Assembly (NCBI GenBank): GCA_005784505.1
Contig: VCAZ01000122.1
Coordinates: forward strand, 429,284 to 493,283
Source of the DNA: Bagarius yarrelli
Lineage: Eukaryota > Chordata > Actinopteri > Siluriformes > Sisoridae
DNA length: 64,000 nt
Direction of reading: 5' to 3'
The notes beneath the pieces are model-generated. The model did no database searches, was not told the origin of the DNA, and saw nothing but the letters and a program-made list of their open reading frames with translations. The first letter of the stretch is position 1; each line of letters starts with the position of its first letter. This document shows positions 46,505-55,908 of this stretch, one piece after another. Both the position numbers and the translations under genes were made by a program.

Positions 46505-47259
46505 CTCTCTTTCTCTCTCTCTCTGTTGCTCTCTTCCTCTTGTATCTCTCTCTCACTCTTCTATCTCTCTCTCTTTCTTTTGTATCTCTTCTTACAGTTG
46601 GAAGAGCTCAGCAGCTCCATGTATCCTTAAGCTAATTACAGGATTTCTCCACCGCGGTGTTCTGTTGTTTTAAATTCTTCGCACTGCTTTAACAGATTTT
46701 AGCCGGATCGCTGCCATGCAATCCAAATCAGCTCGATGAAACATGCGGCAGGAATAATATTGTTTAACGAAAAGTTTAAAGTGAATTCTAAAGAAACTGT
46801 CTAAGAAAATTAAAGGTAAAGTCATTTTTCTGGTTGTTTTGCCAAAGCCACACCCCCAAACTGGCTAGCACAGACATAGGAAAAGCTTTCCTGTGTCACT
46901 TTCTTGTTCTAATTTGTTGTATGTTAATGCAATTTTCTGTTAAATAACACCAGACAAACTTTAGAGCAATGGTGTCTACAATATTACAGTATTTTTTTAA
47001 TACAGGGTTAAAAACATTTGTACAATGACAAAAACAAAGGGTGAAAACTAAAAGCAAAAAGCATCCAGGAAGTCCTGAAGCACTTTTGGCTTTTGAGCAC
47101 AGACATGAAAATGCAGTTTTGAACCTTAGTCTGGTTTAAAATATGAGCTATAGATTTATTTATTTATTTTTTACAAATATGGATCCTTAATGCACTTTCT
47201 CCAGACAGAAATTACACCTGGCAGAGAATCAGGAAATACCCAAGGCATCTGATCCCTAA
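44150..47259 (+). CDS. ccdc28b: ccdc28b, coiled-coil domain protein (BBS modifier)
   Basis: CCDC28B binds BBS proteins, affects ciliary length and modulates mTORC2; it is a second-site modifier in Bardet-Biedl syndrome. Exons 44150-44385, 45182-45357, 45492-45646, 46598-46620 and 47205-47259 give 214 residues (human 200). The start MEDKRKKRSPK and the Pro-rich residues 15-100 match human. The conserved core PLQHSFLTDVSDVREMEGGL, LLNDFHSGKLQAFG and CSFEQLEHVREMQEKLARLH (about residues 115-180) is the coiled-coil domain. Exon 4 is a 23-nt microexon (LEELSSS plus two bases) that must join the last exon to restore the conserved end SIQKLHLAENQE. Reading through its donor gives SSMYP and a stop, so that shorter form is probably not the main product. 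Confidence 0.94.
46445..46532. repeat. (TC)n microsatellite beside the ccdc28b microexon
   Basis: More than 50 bases of uninterrupted CT repeat followed by broken CT-rich sequence up to the acceptor at 46597. It serves as an unusually long pyrimidine tract for the 23-nt microexon. Confidence 0.9.
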
Positions 47260-48064
47260 GAGCAGAGCAAACAACCTGCTGATGTCATCCATTCGCCTCA
47301 ATCAGCTAAGCAAAAAGAGCGGGCGGAGGAATGGACCTCAAAATAATTCTCAAGAAGCTGCAGCAGCACCGAGCCAAACCTGACCCTTAATTTCTTTTTG
47401 TTTAAAATCTACTCAATTCCTCTGCTTTGTTTTTAAAGCATTGCAACTCCAAAGGTTACTGCTTACGTATCCAAAAAGATTTACATGGTGCAACTACAAG
47501 TATGATTTATTCTGTTATTTTTATTATTATTATTTTTTTTACCGCCATATTAAAAAACGTGAATTTGGAGGGACATCGAACTGCACACTTCCATTGATGT
47601 GTGTGTATCTGAACCATTTACATACAGCTATATTGTTTCTAGATGCACAGATTAACGACTTGCGTATGGATTCATGTATTCGCTTTTTTTAATACAGTGA
47701 GGAACGAATGTGACAGGCTTCAGCACAGGAACGCCGCTTTCGACTCGTCCTCGCGACTGAGCATCGTAGTTCAACTCCCAGTTTTCACTCAGGACTGTTT
47801 AAGACGATGCCTCGTCTGTTTGTAGCACAAACAAGCGTGTTTATTTTGGAAAAGTTATATTTCACAGCAATATTACAACTTCACGTCAAATTAGTAAAAA
47901 CGTGTCTGGTGCCTGAGGTTTGCTAGTCCAGGTTCTTTTTAGCTAACAAGAAAGCAAGTTCTCATGTAAAAATTAATTCAGGCATCCATTTTAGACAAAC
48001 AGGATATTTTTAATATAGCAAAATTGCTATTTCTCCTTTTGACTCAAAGCAGATAGTAATATAG

Positions 48065-48832
48065 GATGGACATGATTTTGCCAAGTAGGATGTGATCCTG
48101 GATTAACATTTCAATCACATTTCAATGTGATGACATCAGTGTGTAAACCGAACCTGCCTCAGTTGATTTTTTTAACCTTTCTCTTCTTGTAAACCAAAAT
48201 GTAATATTATAAATGTATTTATTAAATGAACTTTTAAAATGACATCTGTAATACATTACATGCTTAAACAATTGTATTCAACGTCTATGTGCATTTTAGT
48301 TAATATGTGAACATTTCACTCGCCTTCGTGACCAAAACAGATGTGTGTGTGCAGTAAAATGCATTCAGGTGTGTGTGCATGAATAAAAAGTAAACTTTGG
48401 CTTGTGATGGTTAAATGTGGAAAGGTTGTGATTTAATGTAATAATGTTAAACCCCGTTTTATAGTAAGAATGTTGCTCTATTGCGGTTCTACAGGCTCAC
48501 CATTTCACAACATTTTACACTCAATTGTTCATTAGTGATTATTTATGATTCACTGTCTAAATTCCTTTATTTGTTTTGGATCATTAGAATCAGTACAGTC
48601 TTAATTCACTAGTGTTGTTCCTGATTATTATCAATTATTTTATTATAGTTTGCCAAATTTTACGTTATGATTCAATATTAATTAAGAAATCGTCAGAATC
48701 AGTAAATCGTTCCAGGAAAGATATTTTTAAACATTTACTCCAAGGGAAAGATTATAAAATGGATTGAGGCGGGTTTTGGTTGATTGAAATGTCAATCCAG
48801 GATCAACATCCGACTTGGAAAAATCACATCCA
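48065..48832. mobile_element. 768-bp relative of the 31541-31778 MITE
   Basis: The left end GGATGGACATGATTTTGCCA continues AGTAGGATGTGATCCTGGAT. The right end is the diverged complement, AGGATCAACATCCGACTTGG then AAAAATCACATCC. Inner blocks also match the short copy (GATGACATCAGTGTG; GGATTGAGGCGGGTT). No transposase is visible. Confidence 0.7.
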
Positions 48833-49210
48833 GTGATAATATAATATTTACAAGCGAGAAAAAAAAAATTGATATAAACCCCTATTACATTTTAAGCTTC
48901 TTTATCCGTTTTGAACACCCAGCATGTCTTGACTGATTTGGGAGGGATGACAGAGGGAAACGTTGTGTTCGCTAGCTTTTTATTTTATTTTTTTAGTTCT
49001 TTTAAAGTAAAACATATAAAAGTTTAGATTTTTGATTGATTAATACAATGCAGTAGATTTTTAGTCAGGTTTAGAAAGCTAAGCACTATTTTATGATAAG
49101 AATGGGGAAAAAGGATTGCTAATAGACAGTAAAGAAAACAATGATTTTTAAAAAGTGGTTTATTAATAGAAATTGTAGTAGCATTGTGGCTCATGTTAAG
49201 GTAGTTGACT

Positions 49211-49271
49211 TGCTAGCTAGCTAGTTTTCTGCATTTTTCTTAAGTCAACCAGGCAAACTAGCTAGCTAGCA
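49211..49271. repeat. 17-bp perfect inverted repeat (CTAG-rich)
   Basis: TGCTAGCTAGCTAGTTT at 49211-49227 and AAACTAGCTAGCTAGCA at 49255-49271, separated by 27 bases. Confidence 0.85.
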
Positions 49272-49972
49272 TTATACATTTTAACAGGCTAAAAAGTAGG
49301 TGGCCTTAAAAACTAAAACTCATAACCTTCTGGTGTCTGGCACAAAAGTCAAGCCACTGTCACATTAACTTTTTTTATGTTTATATTTTTGGCTAAATGA
49401 TTATGTTTGTCATTGTCATTAGACAAACTGTGAAGTAGTTGAATACAGAAAGTTGTGTTGTTTTTCTTAATTTTTTTTTTTTTTGTGACTGCTTTCTTCC
49501 ACTAAAATACATTAAAACGTTGGCAAAAACACTGTCAGCAAATCTGTCAGACTAGTTGGCCACTTTTATCAGTACATGTTCTAAACTTTTACAATTATTG
49601 CTTTGAACAAAATCTCTAAGAAATCTCGTCGTTTAAGTGTGTGCAAGCTGGCAAATTGTAAACATTAAGAAATATTACTATAAAAAAATCTTCAATAGAG
49701 CTAGTTAGGTTGGGATTTTAACATGCTCGGAAAATTATACCGAAAATAATATCATTATAATTCATATCATATTTTTTATATATATTTAATAAAGGTTTAT
49801 CACAAATTTTCCTGCACATACAATCAGAAGTAAGAATTTTGAAGATGATTTTATAAACGCGAGTTGCAATCATCTCCAATCCTCTAGGTGGCGCATAAAC
49901 TTTAAGATCAGTTAAACGGCTGCAGAAAGCGAATAATCGAATGGGGTTTTTTGTTTGTTTTTGTTGCTACGT

Positions 49973-49985
49973 AACGTCAAACTGC
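49973..49985. promoter_or_regulatory. X-box-like RFX motif upstream of iqcc
   Basis: GTTGCTACGTAAC consists of half-sites GTTGC and GTAAC with a 3-base spacer, 162 bp before the iqcc ATG. The canonical X-box is GTTGCCATGGCAAC. The match is by eye only. Confidence 0.4.
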
Positions 49986-50146
49986 AAATGGCGACAATCC
50001 GCCTACATAAGTGCACTATCTAGGGTATACAATAACGCCATCTATAGACTACAAAGTAGTGCACTACGTTGGCAAGGGCTCGAGTCCTGGAAATCGCGCA
50101 CAACAGAACGTTCAAAAACTTCTGTGATGTCTTAAAAATAAGTATA

Positions 50147-52323
50147 ATGGGTAGACAAGAATGGATAAATCATATGATATATCTTCAGGTAGGTTTAAAG
50201 TTAGCGTTTATTAATATAGTTTATAATATTTATTAAATAATTGTGTTAATTCATGATGTCGATAGCTAGCTTGCCCGAGATGATTAGCTAGGATGGGTTT
50301 CTTGTTTGCTTATTCATCATAAACGTGTCTTTCAGGCGCGGTGTCGCGGATATTTGATAAGGAGACAATTGCAATGTGTTCACGCTGAATATGAGGACAT
50401 AGTCAGGGAACTGGATGGAGGTGTGGAACACCTGAGCTGGAGAGGAACCCTCATACCCAAACCTCACTTCACTGATGCTGTAAGAGTCTTTCATCATTTC
50501 ACTCATTTCAGCATCAGAGGAGGCGTGACTGCGTTACCATATAAGGCAATAAAGGGGCGTGGTTTATACCAATTAAAAATCTTTTAATTCAATTAATTTT
50601 ACCAAAAATTGGTTAAATAAATAATAAAAAGTGTTTTGGCTCTGAACGAATAAGAAAAAGTCAAAGCTACAAGATTGATACTGTAATGTCAGATTAAGAC
50701 CAAACACAGTGCTTTATTCCAGTTATTTATTTATTTTTCATTTAATTTATCAGGATACGGCCAACACCTTTTTCAGATATCCTCAGCCAAAGATTCAGCC
50801 TCAGGAAATATCTGTGAACATAGAGGAAGTAAACGTGCAGGATGAAAAACCTCACCTTCAAGCAGAAGTCCTTGTTCCTGAGAGGGATGAAAAATCATGT
50901 TATGGTCCAGAACGAGACTGCAGAGAGACTGATACACCACCTGGAGGCGATAGCGAGCGTGATGAAGTGCAAAAGGACTGTGTGGCGGAAACAGATGCTG
51001 AAACTCTGCAGATGAGCAACAGCATACTGCAGCACGGTTGGTGTACACACTTACACCCTTTTTGCCTTATTGCACCTTGTAGACTAACACGACTGCATAC
51101 TCCTTGCTCTATTTAAGACCCTACTTGCTTCCTAGGATACTCGAATACTCGCACATCACTCGCTTACAAGTGCAGTTCTTATCTAACATACTAAAACCCT
51201 CAGTTTTATAATTTAATTGCACTTGCTTGCTGGCATATTTTCACACTTTTACATGCACTATATTTGCACACTTGTACAACTTAATGCTTTAGTAAACTTG
51301 CAGACTCAAACTGAACCTGATACTAGCAAAATGCATACAATCAGCCGTGTGTGTTGTCTCTGACAGCTCCCCCGATGCACACTCTGCTGAAGGACGTAGC
51401 TCACACTCCTGAAGCTCTGAAGCAGCACAGAAACACTCTGGCCATGGAGCTGCTGTGGATCCAACAGGCCATCGCCAGCAGAAAGAAAGTACGCAATCAA
51501 AGAATTAAAATTTATCATCATATCACACTTAGATGTAACGAAATGCTGCGTGATACAATAATACTCTGTACCTGATGCTTTGGGACTAAAAAAATCATTT
51601 AAATTGTTAAGTTTATCTCAATTATTCAACTAAGCAGTTTAGGGCCTTGCTCAGGGGCCCAGGAATGACTGTTCGGTGGTGCTGGGAATCAAACCCATTA
51701 TCGATCAGAATCCAGACACCACAGTGTTAGAATAAGATGCATAGGGCTGCGTATTGGCAAGGGATTGGGTCACATGGGTCACGATACACAACGATATAGA
51801 ACATTGCAATAGTTAAAAAAAAAAGTACAACGAATAGCTAAAAATGACTAATCTGGAGCCGCTGTTATGTTTTCCACTATGTTTAAATGAGATAAATGTA
51901 AGTTTCACCAGATTAGGTTAAAAATGCAAATGGTAGCTGGGTTGAAAGTGTGGCTGTGACAACCCATACTGATGCCAAAGTGTTTCATTTAAAGGAGGTG
52001 GTGGCACAGGGGTTGAGATTTTGGAATCCCGACTGAAAGATTGTGGGTTCAAGTCCCAGCACCACCAAGTTAGGGCTGTTGGGCCCATAAGCAAGAGCTC
52101 TAACCCCCAATTGCTTAGTTGTATAAAATGATGTGTATGTAATGTGCCAGTTTGATGTAAACGTACATTTTAGCTGTATCAATATTTTTACACAGCCATA
52201 AAGCTGCGTTAATGTTTTTACAAATTAATCATAATACATTGCTGTGTTTTCTTTCGCGCTTTACACTGTATGTGTGTTTAATTTCAGTATCTGACCCTGA
52301 AGCAGAAGATGGAAACATCGTAG
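50147..52323 (+). CDS. iqcc: iqcc, IQ motif-containing protein C
   Basis: A poorly characterised vertebrate protein with one IQ (calmodulin-binding) motif. Exons 50147-50188, 50336-50479, 50754-51036, 51367-51488 and 52288-52323 give 208 residues, much shorter than the roughly 460 recalled for human IQCC. Residues ~12-28 (LQARCRGYLIRRQLQC) are the IQ motif (LQxxxRGxLxRR). AEYEDIVRELDGGVEHLSW matches the human region after the motif. A variable acidic middle (exon 3) follows. HRNTLAMELLWIQQAIASRK is the second conserved block, and the last exon begins YLTLKQKMETS before TAG. The same exon is open in the next frame to 52406. Poly(A) signal AATAAA is at 52541-52546. Position between ccdc28b and dcdc2b matches human 1p35. 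Confidence 0.88.
51640..51725 (-). mobile_element. SINE fragment in iqcc intron 4
   Basis: CAGTTTAGGGCCTTGCTCAG then GGGCCCAGGAATG and GGTGGTGCTGGGAATCAAAC, the reverse orientation of the common SINE. Confidence 0.6.
52000..52155 (+). mobile_element. SINE copy in iqcc intron 4
   Basis: GTGGTGGCACAGGGGTTGAG, then TGTGGGTTCAAGTCCCAGCA (a readable tRNA B-box), then CTAACCCCCAATTGCTTAGT and TTGTATAAAATG. The GTTCAAGTCCC block supports a tRNA origin. Confidence 0.75.
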
Positions 52324-52906
52324 CAGCTAAGGAGCAGGAAACGCTGAAAAAGTGGACACTCGAGTGTTTAAGTGGCTTCACAAGTGAAGGTTTAATTGGA
52401 CGTTAATGCAACCTTTTTATTGACCTTCTTCAATATTTTTCTGGCACCTTCTCTTTCCTGCTGGAAATCAAAAACTGGACATAAAGAACCGCATGGTGAT
52501 TTTGTATCAAAGCGTTTTTAATTCTGTAAAGATCATCTGTAATAAATGCTATTTATTTTCAAACACACTTTCGTGAGGATTTTTGTCTCGATTGGTGGGA
52601 TTATTATTATTTTTAGAGCAAAACCAGCATTAAACGAGAGCACACGGCTTCTTCGCACTCGTTCGGGTCCGAGATTTACGGCTGTAAGTCATGTTTGCAG
52701 TGTGTGTGGCCCACGATTGTGAGACGTCACGTTTTTATTTACGTTGCATAAAGTAACGCATGTTGTCTTTCCTTGTAACCGAATGAAGGTCGTTAGATTT
52801 CTGTGCGCTGATCCTTTTGTACTTTCGCTGTCTTACTCTCTCACACACACAAACACACACAGACTCCTTCTTCCCCCTTTTGTTGTTACCAGTGATCACT
52901 GGCAAT

Positions 52907-52920
52907 GCTGTCATAGCAAC
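52907..52920. promoter_or_regulatory. X-box-like RFX motif upstream of dcdc2b
   Basis: GCTGTCATAGCAAC resembles GTTGCCATGGCAAC, with both half-sites recognisable. Just upstream is a perfect 14-bp palindrome, CCAGTGATCACTGG (52889-52902). A likely non-coding first exon with donor GTAAGT at 53079 follows, so the motif sits at a promoter-proximal distance. Confidence 0.5.
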
Positions 52921-53271
52921 CAGGAAACACTCCAGTGTGTATGCGTGTGTACGTGTGTGTAGGGAAGACACTAAATGCTCAACAGTGGAGCTGGCGAGGC
53001 GCGCGGAACACTAGGGAAGGAGATCTATTCACTCTGATGGTGCAGGTTCTAAGGTGTTTGTGGATGATCTGATAGTTTGTAAGTATGAGTTTGTGTGTGG
53101 GTGTGTGTTTCTGTGTAAGGGTGAAAGGAGACAGAAAGAAAGAGTGTCAGAATACACTAATGTATACTCCAAATCTATGGATAACTGCAGACTGGTGTGG
53201 TGTGGTGTGTATACACTGTAGGGGTGTGTGTTGGTGTGAAATCAGTTTTTTTCCCCCCCAGGTCAGACGTA

Positions 53272-55831
53272 ATGGCCTCCAGTGGTGTACCTGCCCTCCT
53301 GCCCCCTGTAAAGAGCGTGATGGTGTATAAAAATGGAGATCCCTTCTTTTCAGGTCTGCTCTTCTCTACTGTATTGATGATGTACGCTGACGATGCGTTT
53401 AATGAGTTTCCTATTCGAAAACTGAGATTTTTTACAAATCCTGTATCCGTATCGCGTCCCTCTCCTGTTCCTGTGTCAGGGAGGAGGTTTATCGTGAACC
53501 AGAGGCAGGTCGCTACAATGGAATCTTTCCTGAACGACGTGACTCTCAGCATTGGAGCCCCGCTGGCCGTGCGAACGCTTTACACACCACGCCACGGGCA
53601 CCGGGTCGCCGATCTGGAGCACCTTCAGCAGGGGGCGCAGTACGTCGCAGCTGGATTTGAGAGGTTCAAAAAGCTTGAGTGAGTGTTTGGGCAATCCATC
53701 AAATAGTATCCAATAATCTCTGTGGGCATTATAGGGACGGGATGTTCTGAATCTCTGTATTAATATACTTTGATAATCAGCTAAATTAGAGCTATTTTTA
53801 TGTTTATTTTAAAAATTACTTTTACTTTTATATTAGTTTGGTTTAATTTTATGACCATAAAATATCTTTTGTACGTTTGATCGTAACTTGAATTTATCAG
53901 ATTGTACAATTGCTAATTATCTAATCATAAATATATAAATAGCTGCTTGGTAGTTAAGGGGTTGGACTGATTCCAGAAGGACCGGGGTTCGATACCCAGC
54001 ACCACCAAGCCACCACTGTGGACCCCTGAGCAAGGCCCTCAACCCTTAATTGCTCAGTTATATAAAGGCCAAATGCTGTAAATGTGTATATGCCTTGCTC
54101 AGGGGCCAGACAGTGAAAGCTTGGTGGTGCTGGGAATCGAACCCTAATCTTCCAACATCTTAACCACTTTGCTGTTGAGAAATAAATATTGCTTTAAAAA
54201 TATATTTTACACATGGTTTTGATATTTTAATTGGACTAGTTTAAAGAACTAATTAATCAAATCAACAAAATGTACTTATACATTTTCATAGCAGATATAC
54301 TAACAAAGATAACGAAGGTAGAACACCAAAATCTGTCTGTTGCACCCACGCAGAAACCCGAGTAAGCGCTCCCAGGGGTGAATGCCGCCATTAACAAACC
54401 CTGCAACTCATTGTCTTTTAATTTAATGGGATTATAAATTGTTCAGGTATCCAGTTGTAGATAAGATAAAGACTAACGGTAGTTGGAGTTTGGAGAAAAG
54501 TCTTGGCATCAAATGTATAGAATTCCTAGATAATGATCAGCTGACGCGGAAAAGCAGGAAGTGATGTACACGTGATGTTTGGACCTCTGATTTATGATGT
54601 CATTTAGTTTTTATGGTAATTTTCCTTCTATCCAGGACATTTTTTCTAAATGCACATGGACACAAACACTTTAGTACACTCCTGTCCTTCTCACTCTGCC
54701 AAATATGTGCCACTGCTGACCAGCAGGATGTCGTGACTTTACAACTCTGCTTTATTCCCCAAATTCACTTTTTGGTGATAAAGTCGAGGGGCAGAACGGT
54801 TCGCTCGGTGTTGGCGGCGTCACACCAGCTTCGTGCAAACAAGTCGTACGGAGTCACAGAAACCAGGCTGTAAAAGAGACCTTTACTTAGAATGTAACTG
54901 GACCGGTGGGAAAGACTTTCTTACTTGAGTATTCATTAGTTTCTCTTTGTTTCTTTCTTTTTATCGCTTTCTCACAGCTATCTGAGTCTGGGGATGAAGA
55001 GAGCGCCGGTGGCTCGAACCGGAGACTTTATGCAGGTGAGTGTATACACGTCAAGACATGATCGTTTCTTGTCTGAACCAAAATATCTTTATTGTGTGGG
55101 GAAAGTCAGTTAAGCTGAGTATCAGGTTGGTTGCAAATATTCCAAAGATCATAAATTCAATATAATTTTCTGTTGAAATAATTTGCAATTATTTCAGCCA
55201 GATTTTTCATATACTGATACATTGTGAATGTAGCTATTTATGTCCATCCATCCATCCATCCATCCATCCATCCATCCATCGTACATATTTCAGAAGTAAC
55301 ACATATGTTCTTCATGCATTCTGTTGCGGTGTTGCTGTGGCTCTGATTAGCTCTATGTTTGTGTGTGATGGACATAGTGAGATCAGAGTATTAAACGTAC
55401 TCGGGCATGTCGGGGCTGTAACCTATTTGGGGTGTGATTAAAAATAAAACTCAAGGTAGACAGATATGCTATAAAGTTTAACTGTGTAAAAATCTCTATA
55501 TTAGTACACTGTATTATAAAGTATTACGTCTTGTATCTTATTCTGCCATGCTTTTAAACATCTCTGGTTTGCATAGACCACAATGAAGTGTGTGCGGGTC
55601 CTGTGATTCATTTGGAACAGCAGAAAATTGTCAAGACTGAATGGGCGGTTCACGCTATGCATGCAAGTTCTCCTTCTTTCCAAAGTGATCTGTCGTTTGC
55701 GTTCGGGAGGCGTATGTCGTTGCTAAGCAACCATCAGCTGCGCTCTCCATTACAACAAGGAACTTAATAGATTTAATAGAATAGACTTAAACGTTAATAG
55801 ATTTCCACAACCGAAAATCCCTTGCTATAAC

Positions 55832-55866
<35 letters not shown>

Positions 55867-55872
55867 TAAAAC

Positions 55873-55908
<36 letters not shown>

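Larger units (their letters stand above)
47260..50146. other. ccdc28b 3' region and intergenic DNA before iqcc
   Basis: No coding sequence is recognised. It holds a 0.77-kb element (48065-48832), a 17-bp inverted repeat (49211-49227 with 49255-49271), a candidate AATAAA at about 48381, and the iqcc promoter with an X-box-like motif at 49973-49985. Confidence 0.5.

Noticed and set aside
46271..46630. A 119-residue Ser/Leu-rich protein ending in the ccdc28b microexon
   Set aside because: It translates the (TC)n intron tract. Only the last 23 nt are exon.
47205..47392. Separate small gene downstream of ccdc28b
   Set aside because: The sequence is the last ccdc28b exon: phase, acceptor and the IQKLHLAEN motif all fit.
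53197..53271. Longer N-terminus for dcdc2b starting at 53197
   Set aside because: A splice acceptor (TTCCCCCCCCAG) ends at 53261, so the upstream codons are intronic. The ATG at 53272 matches the family start.
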